Assembly (NCBI RefSeq): GCF_027943255.1
Contig: NC_072892.1
Span: forward strand, 119,615,792 to 119,679,791
Origin: Anastrepha obliqua
Taxonomy: Eukaryota; Arthropoda; Insecta; Diptera; Tephritidae
Length of the DNA stretch: 64,000 bases
Reading direction: 5' to 3'
This document shows, in pieces, positions 1 to 11,389 of the stretch. The notes beneath the pieces were generated by a model that was not told where the DNA came from, ran no database searches, and was given only the letters and a program-made list of their open reading frames with translations. The translations under genes were made by a program, and so were the position numbers. The stretch's first letter is position 1. Every line of letters starts with the position of its first letter.

Positions 1-362
1 CTGCACACCTGCGCCGTGGCGTTGCTGCCTGCTACGTCGCTGCGAGTACTGTTGTCGATGCAGGCTGGCCACTCATTGTACGGTATGCAGCCATAGTAGC
101 CGTGTCCCTTGAAAAAACCACGTCCCATCGGACAACGCAATTTGCGCGCTGTGCTATTCACTTCATCACAAATGTAGAATATGTTGGGATCCACATCGCC
201 CCACATGTGGGAATGCGTCGAGCTGTTGCAGTATTGTGCATTCAAGTTGGCTGCATCCTGACCTATGGAAATGACAGCAACGCTGGTGCTGACGCTAGCG
301 CCGGCCTTCATGGAAATCAGTGCAATCGCCGCGAGCAATTTTGCCACCATCCGCGATTTCAT
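1..362 (-). CDS. Secreted peritrophin-like chitin-binding protein, 3' end beyond window
   Basis: Reading the minus strand from an ATG at 362-360 gives an uninterrupted frame of 120 codons that runs off the left edge. Residues 1 to about 22 (MKSRMVAKLLAAIALISMKA) are a good signal peptide. Cysteines fall at about residues 45, 65, 77, 92, 101 and 120. An aromatic pair precedes the second (FYIC), and an IPYNEW stretch follows the fourth, as in type-2 chitin-binding (peritrophin-A-like) domains. Four N-glycosylation sequons are visible (NSS, two NST, NAT). By family knowledge such proteins are secreted and bind chitin in the gut peritrophic matrix or cuticle. The same cysteine spacing recurs in the gene at 22460-22950. 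No intron is needed in the visible part. The start is well supported because it opens directly into the signal peptide. Exact chitin binding is inferred, not shown. Confidence 0.82.
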   Translation of the reverse strand, partial: MKSRMVAKLLAAIALISMKAGASVSTSVAVISIGQDAANLNAQYCNSSTHSHMWGDVDPNIFYICDEVNSTARKLRCPMGRGFFKGHGYYGCIPYNEWPACIDNSTRSDVAGSNATAQVC

Positions 363-439
363 TTTATTATTTTCTTACTTATATTTATTTACTCGCGTTT
401 TCTCTCGCTTGCCTTTCGCTTTCGTTGCACACACGCACA

Positions 440-480
440 CACACAAGTTCTCAGTTGCTTATAACTTTATTTATAGAGTC
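440..480 (-). promoter_or_regulatory. Possible TATA-type core promoter of the left-edge gene
   Basis: On the minus strand a TATAAATA motif (TATAAA at 475-470) lies about 110 bases upstream of the ATG of the peritrophin-like gene. A start site some 30 bases downstream would leave a 5' leader of roughly 75-80 bases. Position and sequence fit an insect TATA promoter, but no transcript evidence is available. Confidence 0.35.
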
Positions 481-1160
481 GCATTTCCTTCATAAACAGG
501 TTAATAAATTTATTGCCATGTACGCGTGCTATCAGATATTGACTGATTGATATCTGTCACTGTCATTTACTTTTATGGGAATTATAGCACATTTTCGAAC
601 ATGACGCGCGTGTTTTAGTAGCGCTCGCAATGGCAACGTTCGCATCACCGTCACTGTTAATATGCCGAGCAGTGCTTGTCAGGGCACAAATTGGCAGCAG
701 GGAAGCAACAGTGACTGGCGACAACAGCTGAGCAAAATCAGTGTTTTACTCATAAAAATAGCACAGCGTGTGTGTAGGGTTATTCGATAGGGACATAACA
801 AGCTTTATATTCAAACACAATTGCCCCCTTAAATGATTTTTATTATGTGGCGATGCCTCATTCGAGGTTTCCTTTTGTTTAACGTGATGTACAGGAGCAC
901 GTGACAGTGGGGAGTTATAAAAAACTTGTCATAAACACCGTGTGTCGCTCTTAAATTCATTTTTTTTCTTTGTTTTTTTGGAAATTCTCCGAATTGCATT
1001 TCAAGTTTGCGCTGCTTCTAACAAAAAAGTTAAAAGTACCTACATTCTCTGAAATGAGTACAAAAATGTTATGTTTTGAACGCTTTCAAGGCTTTCAATG
1101 TTCACTTTTTTGTAAACAAACATCAAACAAGAAATCTGAAAATAACTAAACTATTTGACA
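481..1160. other. Upstream non-coding DNA
   Basis: About 700 bases with no credible reading frame and no recognised repeat. It lies upstream of the minus-strand peritrophin-like gene, so it probably contains its regulatory DNA. I see no specific site I can name. Confidence 0.4.
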
Positions 1161-1467
1161 GCCGCCGTGGCCGAATAGGTTGGTGCGTGACTACCATTCG
1201 GACATCAGAGAGTGAACGTCGGTTCGAATCTCGGTGAAAGAGCAAAAAATTAAGAAAAAGTTTTTTCTAATAGCGGTCGCACCTTGGCAGGCAATGGCAA
1301 ACCTCCGAGTGTATTTCTGCCATGAAAAAGCTCCTCCAAAAAATATCTGCCGTTCAGAGTCGGCTTGAAACTGTAGGTCCCTCCATTTTTGGAACAACAT
1401 CAAGACGCACGCCACAAATAGGAGGAGGAGCTCGGCCAAACACTCAAAAAGGGTGTACGCGCCAATC
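1161..1467 (+). repeat. tRNA-headed SINE, full-length copy
   Basis: The head carries a polymerase III A-box-like stretch at 1168-1179 (TGGCCGAATAGG) and a B box at 1221-1231 (GGTTCGAATCT), so it derives from a tRNA. The body continues through conserved blocks (CAATGGCAAACCTCC, TGCCATGAAAAAGCTCCTC, CACAAATAGGAGGAGGAGC) and ends in GTACGCGCCAAT, followed by TA-rich microsatellite. The same sequence recurs at 10729-11011, 19255-19562 and 48970-49272 on the minus strand and as fragments elsewhere. It is a SINE rather than a functional tRNA gene because the tRNA-like part lacks a foldable acceptor stem. Confidence 0.85.
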
Positions 1468-1932
1468 ATATATATACCTATATATGTAAGTGTATATATG
1501 TTTGGCACTATGCGCTATATAATCGGCGGTTAAGCAAACTACAATACAAAAATAAATAAATAGCTAAACTTATATCCCATATGCAAGTAGATTCAATCAC
1601 GAGATACTTGTATATATAGATCGAGGATGTTGTATTAGAAGGTTTGGCCATCCGTTCCAAAATTGTGAGAATAACTTCGGCTTTCATGTCATAGCGGATT
1701 TGGCAGCAAAATTCCGCCGGCTCATTTCATACGAATTCTTACACTCTTCCAATCAATCGTTGTTCAGCCGGCAACGAAGTAACTTCAGCAATGGCTGGGT
1801 TGATTTTCTCTTTATCGTAAACAAGCCGCTGTCAGATCTTCTATTGCGTCAGCAAATTAATGATTCCTTCAAAGTTGCGAAGAGCAGTCTGATGCTTGCC
1901 ACACCTTCTGAATTCTCTCAACAATGCCTATA
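1468..1932. other. Non-coding spacer with TA-rich SINE tail
   Basis: Starts with the ATATAT-rich tail of the SINE. The remainder shows no protein similarity that I can recognise and no ATG-initiated frame of useful length. Confidence 0.35.
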
Positions 1933-2800
1933 AAGAGTGATCAGATTGGAGGTACTTTTGCCAATAGTTTTTTTGACAGATCATGGGAGACTACTGTTAA
2001 ACTAAATTCATAATTTTTTTCAGTACTCATTGAAATTTCAATAGGGAAAGACTTACGCCTCAACAACGTTTACAAATCGTACAATTGTATTATGAAAATC
2101 GACGCTCTGTGAAAAGTGTTCATCGCGCGCTAAGGCCAAGTTAAGGTGTTCAGCGATGAGGCCCATTTTTGGCTTAGTGGCTACGTCAGCAAGTAAAATT
2201 TCTGTATGTGGAATGAGAGCAGCATGAAGAGCAACACGAAACCATTAAAGAGAGCCATTACATCCATTAAAAACCACCGTTTGGTACGGCTTATATTTTA
2301 TATTTCTTCACAGACGAGATTGGCGCCAATACATATAACAGTGAAAAGCGAACGCTATCACGCCATGATAAACAATTTTTTGATGCCGTAAATTGAATTC
2401 CGTGCCCTCCACAACATTTGGTTCCCAAAAGATGACTATTACGGTTACTTGCCCTACAGTCCTTGAAACCATGGATTTTCTGCACCGTGGTTTCGGTGAG
2501 CATTTTATCTCTCGTCTCGAGATGTGATATCCCACCTTTGGACTTTGATTTGTGGGAGTACGTAAGGTCTAAATGCTTCGTGAATAACCCAGCTTCGATT
2601 GAGGCATTGGAGGCCAACATAACTAAAGTTATTCACGTTATTCCGACCGAAGTCTTCCAGCGAAAATTGAAAGGGATTATCTTTAAAAAATAAATGTCTT
2701 GAATGGTTCTACACAAAAACAATAAAGATTGCCCAATCAATTTGAATTTTTGTTGTTTTATTTCAATTTAAAATTCGATATCTCGAAATTGATCACCCTT
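1933..2800 (+). mobile_element. Tc1/mariner-superfamily relic with TIRs
   Basis: Ends are imperfect inverted repeats (AAGAGTGATCAGATTGG on the left; the reverse complement of the right end is AAGGGTGATCAATTTCG). Each is flanked by TA (1931-1932 and 2801-2802). Between them the plus strand encodes broken pieces of a transposase: a VFSDEAHFWLSGY-like block near 2145-2190, an ERYHAMINNFLMP block near 2350, and a C-terminal block (NPASIEALEANITKVIH) near 2590-2640. Several stops and frameshifts make it dead. At 868 bp it is shorter than the usual 1.2-1.4 kb. The same transposase type is seen at 38744-39615. Confidence 0.7.
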
Positions 2801-3141
2801 TACTATAAATCATACATGAAGAACATTGAGGCCGATTCTGGGCTAGAGTAACGAAGTAAGAAATTTAAAAGTGTAGTGCGGATAAGCAGAAAAGAGAAAA
2901 AGAGACATTATTAGCATAAATTATGAACGCAGTTTAGTAAAAAAATATACAATATATAAGTACGTTATTTTTATAATAAAATTTTAATTATCATTTTTTT
3001 AATGTCATTTAACTTCTCAGACTGGCGGTATAAAAAAATATTTCACTCAAGGTTCACTGCACATTAATTAGAACCATTATGAAGCCAAAAGCTTGTTGAT
3101 CATAATTTTGTAGCAGCACGAACACAGGCATCTAGGAAAGT

Positions 3142-3190
3142 TGAGAGAATGAGAGAGAGAGAGAGAGAGAAAGAGAAAGAGAGAGAAAGA
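3142..3190 (+). repeat. (GA)n microsatellite
   Basis: A run of GA dinucleotides with a few AAA interruptions, about 50 bases long. It is a simple sequence repeat with no other content. Confidence 0.9.
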
Positions 3191-3554
3191 ATATATATCT
3201 CAATAAATTCAAAACATTAGCAGAGAATACAAATAGACAAAATTTACAAAAAAGAAAACAGCAGCTGAGCGTGTTGAAGCTTAAATTATGCCAATGAACA
3301 ATTGTTTTTGTACTCTAGCTTTAAAGTATAACTTACGTGTAGGTGTGTAAGTATATATGTATGTAGTAATAAATTAGTCATCGAACTTTGAAATTATTTT
3401 TATACAAACGATATATGTAAACATGTTTCGAAGTCGCACCACTCAATTTAGTTCCCCATTTTCCCATCATATAATACCCACAAGAACATGCATACCAGAG
3501 AACTGCACCGGTTGAGTGTAAAACATTCATACGCTTCGCTTGAACAAAAAAACA

Positions 3555-4042
3555 GGCCTTTGCGTTCAAACGATCGAACTTGTTCAAATGAGTTATTGTC
3601 ATTGTTTATTTCAGCTCAATCAAAACATGTGCTGCGTTTTAGCTCTCCGATGTTATCACCAATCGTCTTCATCGCAGCCGTTTCGGGTATTTGCTCGTTC
3701 GGCTGTACATTCATTTTTTTGAGCAAGAATAAAAGGGCTATAGAGCTAAATGAGCCGGTTTGAACACGTAGATCCCGCATGAGTTTTTGCATGTAACGAT
3801 AGCAAAGTGGCAAAATTTTAAAGCAAAAACACTATATTTTCATATTTGTTTTTTTCTTTCTTAAAACTTATAATAATCGTTTGACATTATTTTACAACGG
3901 CTGAAACCAACTAATCCTTTCAAATACGAAAAGCAATTTACAGCGTTCATTGTACGCCAACGCTCGTTTGCTCGAACATGTGCTTTTTACACTAATGACA
4001 ATTACTTCTTTGAAAGAGTTTGATCGTTTGAACGCAAAGGCC
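3555..4042. repeat. Imperfect inverted repeat (foldback-like) with 49-bp arms
   Basis: The segment 3555-3603 (beginning GGCCTTTGCGTTCAAACGAT) is matched in reverse complement by 3994-4042, with 43 of 49 positions agreeing by eye. The roughly 390-base loop has no coding content. This could be a decayed foldback or MITE; no target duplication was identified. Confidence 0.5.
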
Positions 4043-5099
4043 GATGCTAATTAAATTCAATGCTGCTTTTTGTTCAATGATTAGATTTGAGCCGAAGACA
4101 TTAGATCAAACGTGTTGACTGAGCTGGACTACGCGTTCGCCTGCATGAGCTGACTGCACTTGACCAAATATTTTGGTTCAATTGACTGAATGTGAGCAAG
4201 AAATTTAGCGTATGAACTACTCAAGAAAACAGTGAGCCATGCAGGTCTGTGATGCATACATAATTAAATACAAATTTGCATATTCTCAATAACACTAACA
4301 TACAGATTACGTGTACTATCCAAATAATCTCCCTAAGCTTAAGGATGTGCTTCTTTCTCACTCCCTTGTGGACTTAATATTTACTAATACACCACATACA
4401 TACATAGTTATATACATATTTATATAAGTTATACTAGTCCATCACTAAATATATATAAGGTATAATTCTCTCTCTCCTTTTCCTCTATGTTATATCTTTT
4501 TTCTCTCTCGCCGAACGAAAATGCCCAAAACGTTGCATGGCCTTGAAATTTTACTTGCCATTCTCGATCGTCCATCGACGCCTAAGAAGTTTCATTTCAA
4601 ATGTTTTAAACAGTAAAACATTTCACGAATTTAATTAGAAGATGACCCAATTTTTATAAAACAAGTTGCCACAACTAAGTTTGGATTTAACACCGTTGTT
4701 TGTTTTTCGTAATTTCCGCGGTTTTATGTTACATATTTTAAATCGGTAAATTGAAATTACGCGCGTTGACAAATGATACGTAATACAGTATGTACAGCGT
4801 CCGATTGTTTTTACGCGGGTACCCACCGGCGACGGACCGACACCACGGTGCTCAAAAGCACAACGGAGCAAAACAATGCGTTGATCAGTGCCCCAAAAAT
4901 GCAAAAAGCTCTTAAAGTACCAATTGGTAGTGTGGAATGGACACACTAACCACCTTACCATGAGCCTAAATCAAAACAAGAGACTAAAGAGTGGTGTGAA
5001 CGGCTCCGAAACGCGTTCGTGCCCAGAAAACGGCTAGGAAGGTGTTAACATCAGTTTTTTGAGATGCGAAAGGATTTTTTTTTTGTAAATAAATTCTGA

Positions 5100-5405
5100 A
5101 TGTTATTGCAACTTTTTAGAGCAGCTGAAGGAAAAAACACGTGAAAACAGATCCTGTTTACAACATGAAAAAGTTCTTTTTCAATGGCTAAAATCCATGA
5201 ATTAAAGTTCGAATTGTTTGAGCATCTAATACAATATATTCACCAGATTTGGCCCCTGGCGACTTCCATCTGTTTCCAGACCTAAAAAAATTCATGCATG
5301 GAAAGCGTTTTTCACTAAACGATGCGGTGATAAAAGCTGTAGAAGTGTATTTTGCAGCCCTTCCAGATTCTCACTTCAGGAATGGGCAAGCAGTTTTATA
5401 GATCA
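5100..5405 (+). mobile_element. Mariner transposase C-terminal relic
   Basis: The plus strand reads YSPDLAPGDFHLFPDLKKFM followed by GKRFSLNDAVIKAVEVYF, which is the mariner block around the third catalytic aspartate and the region after it. Upstream bases 5130-5240 give a broken version of the preceding part. Stops interrupt the frame, and the N-terminal two thirds is missing. I see no clear inverted repeats. Confidence 0.7.
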
Positions 5406-5989
5406 ATGAAATTTAAAAATAAAGTAGAAATTTCAAGTAAATCAAAAATCACACTGATTTTAAAGAACTTTTTTCGGACACAGTTTTTTGCACTTTCTCA
5501 ACTCAAACAGAAACAGAATCTTAAATAGAAAAAACTTTCAAAATGAACAGGATTTTTGAACTTACACTTCATTATACCAAAATTTACTGATCTATATTAT
5601 AAAATTGTATACTCGAGATTTATCTAAAAATTCTCAGTAAAAATTGATGAAAATGTACCGAATTTCTACAAATTTTATGCAGTGATTGAAACTTTCTTTA
5701 ATATAATTATTGTTGTAGTATGAATTATATTTGTAATTTAATTACAAAATAAATAAATAAATAGTCAAAACTTATCAATATGTGGTGTACACTTTATTTT
5801 GACGCTGACGGTATTTCACGAATTCCTCTCCGAAACGAATATAAAATAAATAACGAATTTATTCAAATGCAATGGACATTTTCTTTGTTTCACTGACGTA
5901 CTTCGAATTTAGAGCTCTGTTAGTCAAGACTTATAATTTTACATAACTCAGACCAATCTAACCCCAAACAAACATCAACATCTTACTAC

Positions 5990-6600
5990 CTTGGCGGAAA
6001 TAAATATCAATGGGAAGCAGTGAACAGGACCCAATGCTCGATGACTATGTACTCGAAACTGGTTGAGAGATGCCTGACCTTACTTTTGATAGCATCCGAA
6101 TTCTTTGATATAAGACACATCTGTGCACCTGGTCATAGCAGCATTGCAGGAAACTGCGAGGCAGATGAGCTGATGGGATAAGGGACCTATGAGTTAGTTT
6201 TTCAGCGAAAGGAGAGGTTTGGGATCGCCTTAAATACCTGCAGTCTGCCCCTGGAAGGATAGGTATCGCCTCAACTCCATGAGCTCTAGACAAGTACGTA
6301 AACTTGTAAGTACACGAAATAATTCTGGCCACGTATGCATCGGAGGCGCTCCAGGAAGGGAGGTCTTCTAAGGTTAACAAAATCTCAGTTCTCGAATTTC
6401 GTGGGCGCCCTTACGGAGCACTGTCGGCAAGATATATGTATATGTTGCAGTGAGACTGGGCATTACTTCGAGCCCTTTTTGCGTCACCTGTATGGAGGAT
6501 GAGGTCGAATTCCCTCCTTGCTTTCGTCATACTCTTCTTATTCCTCCGTCCAAATGTACCCTTTGGGCAACCCTTTTAACCTAGCTTAATCTAACCTGGA
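5990..6600 (+). mobile_element. Non-LTR retrotransposon 3' fragment (RNase H and zinc-knuckle region)
   Basis: Around 6108-6170 the plus strand encodes DIRHICAPGHSSIAGNCEAD, matching the C-terminal RNase H block (PGH..IAGN..AD) of Jockey-like LINEs. Further on, frames encode the terminal cysteine cluster (SCMEDEVEFP-like, around 6480-6520). The 3' end near 6575-6600 is a degenerate CTAACCT-type tail. Multiple stops show a dead copy; the reverse transcriptase part is absent. Confidence 0.65.
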
Positions 6601-8080
6601 TGTTTAAATAATTTTCGAGATGCAGCTGCAACGCACCGCCAAGCTATTCTCCCAAAAGGGCCTCACCGATCCACAAGACTCAATAATTTGTTCGAAAGGT
6701 GTTGGGACGTACCACACAGACCTACGCTAACAAACTTTATAAGCACACGAATGCTACATTAATAAGCCCAAAGAGGAGCTTCGTCAGAAGCTCCAGCAAT
6801 ACTGAACTCAATCCTCAATTCCCCCACTTTTTCCAACGCTAAACACTAAGAGTTTATTTTTTACTTGTAAAGGAAGAAAAAGTTGCCACAAATTACTTAC
6901 CTAATAAGCAATTTTTTCTATAATAATAGTGATGATAGAAACAATATAATGATGCGCTCACATATTGAACTTAGCATTCAATGCATCCAGCCATATTGAA
7001 AATGAGAAAAAGGAACGCACTAATGACGGTTTTAATCCGCTGGAGGTGGGAAGTAAATTTGTTTTGCTCTTCCGTTGGTAGTGAGCATGGAATACTACCA
7101 TTGCCGTTGACTAAATTCGCCTCATAAAATTAAAATAATACCCGCTTCCACGAATATTCTGCAATTGCTATTACATAGCAAAGCCTTTTAAACCTTTAAA
7201 CCCGCAACCGAACTGATTTTCCAAAATTCTAGTTTTTTAGTGCTTCACAATACACCTCTCTCCTTCGAATGCACATATACCCCATCGTCCCCTCACCGCG
7301 CGCTGCGCTTGATTTCCTTACTTTTCTCCATGACTACATAGCATACAGCACACAACAACAACACAACCAAAATCGTACTTTTGACTAACTTAATTGGCGC
7401 ATTTTTGTTACACGGGATTAAAAGCTAAGCCCTCAAATTAATTGCACATTCAACGCAGAATACAGTTGCCGCGCAGTAAAGCCATACCACACCAAGGGGA
7501 CTAGAAGTATATAACTAGTACGCACACATACACACACACAAGTAGTTTGCTGGATTTTTGGTGCATGTAGCAACAAAGGCAAATCCCCTTGCAAGTGCTT
7601 TTGCCAATTCGAAAGGTGGCCAAAATGCTAAAATACCAAAAATGCCAAACAACGCAAATAAAGCAATTTGACATGTTCTAACGTTTTAACAAACGCTACC
7701 GAAATTCAGCATACAGTAGTGCTGACTCAATAGGCCGCCGTCGATTGGCGGGCGCCAGGCGAAAAGTTAATAGGAGACAGACAGCTGGCGTTGATTGCCA
7801 GTCGGATGTTCGTTGCTGATTGTTGATTGCTTTGTTGTTGCTGTAATTGGTTTTTATTGTTCTTTTTTTATTGTTTTTGTTGTCGGTTGGTGGGTTAAAG
7901 TAGTGATGCCGCAGCCAATGTCGGTAAAACATAGTATTGGCGTAGTTACTTATGGGAAAGGCTGGTGGAGCTACGTGAGCCGAAAATGCACACCCGCACA
8001 AACGCACACACGCACGCATAAATATACTCTTGTTTTGATGAAAATACTGACAATAGCAATAACATGCTGTTTCACATATA
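6601..8080. other. Non-coding, host-like DNA
   Basis: About 1.5 kb with CA-rich and TA-rich tracts typical of intergenic fly DNA. The minus-strand open frame 7696-8235 starts only at a TTG codon, is low in complexity, and is not credible as a gene. I see nothing else here. Confidence 0.35.
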
Positions 8081-9661
8081 CACCTGTGTTCACAATAATA
8101 GCAGTGTGAGATATTACAATTTCTTGTTTCTGTTTTGCTGGCGGTGCATTTCATCCAAAAAAAAAAAAATGCCGCGCTTTTGTTAGATGCAAGTAAATAC
8201 GTAAAAAGCCAACAAAAAGAATACCAAAAAATCAATGCGGATTTTACGCATAAAATGTCATACTAAAATTGAATCGGCAAAAACAAACTTTTTTTTTCTA
8301 CGTTAAAAAAAATTTTAAGTTTAAAAAAATTTTAAGTTTAAAAAAATTTTTTCTTAAGTTTAAACTTAACGAAAAAACTCAAAAAACTCTGGCTAAAAAT
8401 GTTAATGGAATTTTTATAAAAATTTGTTGAACCTTTTTTCTACTTAATTATTTTAAGTAAAACTAAAACGAGAATTCCCAACACTCTGACTAAAAATTTT
8501 TATGAAAATTTGTTGTATTTTTTTCTATTCAATTATTTTTCATGTACAATATTTTTTATAAAAAACAAAATCTGAAAACTGGTTAAAAAGTTTGATGGAA
8601 TTTTGTTGAATTTTCTTAGCTATATAATTATTTTTTATAAAAGCTTTTTATTTTTTATTTAAAAAGAACTAAAAAAAAATCCTAAGAACTCTGCCTAAAA
8701 AGTTTGATGAAAATTTGTTGAATTTTCTTGGCTATATAATAATTTTTTATAAAAGCTTTTTATTTTTTATTTAAAAAGAACTAAAAAAAAATCCTAAGAA
8801 CTCTGCCTAAAAAGTTTTATGTAAATTTTATTACATTTTTTTATCCATTTAATTACTTTTTATATAATTTTTTTATTTTTTATAAATAAAAATTCTAATA
8901 AGTGGCTACAAATTTTGTTGGAGCTTTGAACAAAATTTTTTGAATTTTTTCGTTTACATTATAAAACAAATTCTGAAAATTCTGTTTGTTTTGCCTATTT
9001 AATAATTTTTTATACAATTTAAAAAAAAAAAAATAAAAACAGTTCTAAAAATTCTGGCTAAAAATTTTGATGAATATTTGTTGAATTTTTTTGTCTACTT
9101 AATTATTTTTTATAAAGTTTTCTTATTTTTTATAAAAATTTATACTGCAACAAAAAACGTATAACTAAAAACTTTTACGCTTTTTATAAAATTGAAAAAA
9201 CCAGCTCCTCAAAACTTCAAACTTTTTAATCAAAAATTTCTATCAAATCAGAAACTTTCCAAAAGTTTCGGGTAGGCTGCTTTGTAGCCTATTAAATTTT
9301 GGCAAAATAAAGTGTCAGGTTTGGGGGGCTCAAAATTCGCGTTGATTTTTGACAATTTTTTCTCCATAAAAAAAGCGAGGATTCGTTATATGGCAGAAAT
9401 TCTGTAAAACTGGCAATAAAGAAATGAAAATCAATGTGAATAGTGAGCGCACTGCATACCCAGAATTTTTCTAGAATCTCCGATTAAAAATTTTACATTT
9501 GATGAATCTTTTTTTTTTAATTTTTGAATAAAATTTGAAGTCTTAAGTTGTGTGCCTTTTATTGTAGTACAAACTATATTTGCATAAAAAATTAAATAAA
9601 AAATAAATAAATTGTCATAACTTTGCAATATGTCCCGTTGCTATTATTGTGAACACAGGTG
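8081..9661. mobile_element. Non-autonomous Tc1-like element with internal tandem array
   Basis: The left end (CACCTGTGTTCACAATAATA, 8081 onward) and the right end (reverse complement identical over about 23 bases, finishing at 9661) form terminal inverted repeats. These ends resemble Tc1-family termini that I recall from other animals. Beyond the first 23 bases the ends still match partially (GATATTACAA versus ACATATTGCAAA). No transposase coding is visible in the 1.58 kb. The middle is an AT-rich tandem array (8370-9180). Confidence 0.65.
8370..9180. repeat. AT-rich tandem array, roughly 95-115 bp period
   Basis: Units share a CTCTGNCTAAAAAGTTTGATG-like start, then TTTGTTGAATTTTTT, CTA[TC]NTAATTATTTTTTATA and a poly-A/T tail. 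Unit starts are near 8386, 8484, 8578, 8692, 8800, 8900 and 9052. The two units between about 8602 and 8815 are almost identical, so recent duplication is superimposed on older divergence. It lies wholly inside the Tc1-like element. Confidence 0.75.
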
Positions 9662-10403
9662 TGCATACATATGTACATATGCATGTAGATGTGAGCGATC
9701 TTTTTACATTGGGTATATATGAACATTGAAGAGTCGAATTGACTTGCGTCTAGGCCGTGTTAAATTCTCACAAATCCGATTTGTTTATGTTAACACTTGT
9801 TAGAGTTGTTAGTGTTGTTAGTGCGGTGTTGACGTTTCCGCCTTTTCAAATCGTTAACGATAGTGCAAATTTTATGTACTATTGAATGTGTGAGTACCGT
9901 TTTCTAGCAGGATCTTTGCACTCTGCCGCTTTATTGTGAAACTTTTCTTCGAAAAACAGAAAAACGAAATTTCAGCAGCAGCTGGGGTGAACATAAAAGT
10001 GCAATGAATGTGCATATGTATGTATGTATATACATCGATAACAAGTCAACGGTTAGGATGGCAATCAAGGGGTTCAAGGTTAATGAACCGAATTTTGGGG
10101 AGTTCAAAGTACTCATGAAAACAAAGCTTTCATAAAATATTCTCTTTATATTTATCAGGTCAATTTATGAGCATTTTGTTCCTGGACATATTGAATTTTG
10201 TGATAAAAAGGCACAAGAACTAAAAGTTCTTATGCAAAATGTGTTTATTGTAGGAAACAGTGTACATACACATGTATGTGTACATCTATATTTATATGTA
10301 TATATAGCTGTCATGTCAAGTATAAAGAGGACAACTTATTTTTTTAAACAAATTTTTGCTTTGTTCACTAAGACAAATTGTATTTAAATGAAGTAAAAAG
10401 GTA
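9662..10403. other. Non-coding spacer
   Basis: Contains short tandem GTTAGTGTT/GTTAG repeats near 9795-9825 and TATGTA-type microsatellite near 10015-10035 and 10265-10305. No gene or transposon is recognised. Confidence 0.35.
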
Positions 10404-10588
10404 TGCGCCATAGTAGTCGAATGGGTTCTTGCGCGACTACGATTCGGGAGTGCGTAGGTGCGAATCTCCGTGCACGAATATCAAATAATAGAACATTTTT
10501 GTTCTAATAGCGGCCGCCCTTCGACAGGCAATGGCAAACCTCCAAGTGTATTTCTGGCATGAAAAAGCTCCTCGTAAAAACCATTTGA
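10404..10588 (+). repeat. SINE copy, 3'-truncated
   Basis: Begins with a diverged tRNA-like head (GTCGAATGGGTTCTTGCG) and continues through the conserved AGGCAATGGCAAACCTCC and GGCATGAAAAAGCTCCTC blocks, stopping near 10588. The last 120 bases of the family are missing. Confidence 0.75.
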
Positions 10589-10689
10589 TGTTATTTTATG
10601 AATATTAATTAATTATTAATTAACTTAACCATTCCCGTGGATTTGTCACATATTTATTTATTAATTTATTAATCTAAAAATGCAGTATT

Positions 10690-10692
10690 CTC

Positions 10693-10723
<31 letters not shown>

Positions 10724-10730
10724 ATATAAT
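10690..10730 (+). repeat. (TA)n microsatellite at a SINE 3' end
   Basis: TA dinucleotide run directly adjoining the 3' end of the minus-strand SINE at 10729-11011. The same association is seen at 1467 and 19254. Confidence 0.85.
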
Positions 10731-11011
10731 TGGCGCGTACACCCTTTTTGGGTGTTTGGCCGAGCTCCTCCTCCTATTTGTGGGTTGAAGGACCTACAGT
10801 TTCAAGGCGACTCCGAACGGCAGATATTTTTTATGAGGAGCTTTTTCATGGCAGAAATACACTCGGAGGCTTGCCATTGCCTGCCGAGGGCCGACCGCTA
10901 TTAGAAAAATGTTTCTCTTAATTTTGGCGTTTCACCGAGATTCGAACCGGCGTTCTCTCTGTAAATTCCGAATGGTAGTCACGCACCAACCCATTCGGCT
11001 ACGGTGGCCGG
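10729..11011 (-). repeat. SINE copy, near full length
   Basis: Minus-strand copy of the family described at 1161-1467. The 3' end (GTACGCGCCAAT in reverse complement) is at the left next to a TA run. The tRNA-like head, with its B-box (GGTTCGAATCTC), lies at the right, ending near 11011. A small internal deletion removes part of the GTGTGCGTCTTGATG block. Confidence 0.85.
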
Positions 11012-11389
11012 TCTTTACAGACCATGAAAAATAGATTAATGCTAAATAATTCAATAAAAACTGTACAATATTAAACTTAAAACTTATTTGTTTCATTGTA
11101 ATGAATGAAAAAAAAATTTACATTTTTCGTAATTTACTGAGAAAGAATATTAGAGGCTACTTAGAGTTTAGTATAACAATTCATGTACGTAGTAACAATT
11201 TGAAGTGGTAGTTTGTTGAAGAAAAATCTAGGCAAATATGATTTGAAAGTGAGTAGCGATGGTTGTTGTTGTTATTGAGGTGGTTGAGTATTTGTACTAA
11301 ATAGTCTTAATTAGCGCCATTTTAATACCACTGTTCTCGTGTGATGTATTTTTTTTATGTCAGATCCATTTCGTGAATTTGTATCTCTA
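11012..11389. other. Non-coding spacer, possibly LINE 3' untranslated tail
   Basis: No coding content in the first part. The CCACCTCAATAACAACAACA-like stretch on the minus strand near 11255-11290 could be the 3' tail of the adjoining LINE. Confidence 0.3.

Larger units (their letters stand above)
2801..5100. other. Non-coding region with simple repeats and a foldback
   Basis: No credible gene. It contains a GA microsatellite, a 49-base imperfect inverted repeat (listed separately) and scattered TA-rich tracts. A 108-codon minus-strand frame at 4635-4961 has no recognisable domain and is not accepted. Confidence 0.35.

Noticed and set aside
102..464. Plus-strand open frames over the left-edge gene
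   Set aside because: They start at GTG or are short, and are antisense to the well-supported secreted protein on the minus strand.
1161..1467. Possible tRNA gene (A and B box present)
   Set aside because: The same sequence is dispersed with a long non-tRNA body, and no acceptor stem or complete cloverleaf is visible. It is a SINE head.
4635..4961. 108-codon minus-strand frame
   Set aside because: No recognisable domain or neighbouring exon; composition is like translated non-coding DNA.
7696..8235. 179-codon minus-strand frame
   Set aside because: Opens at TTG, runs through CA-rich microsatellite-like sequence and the end of a Tc1-like element, and contains low-complexity residues.
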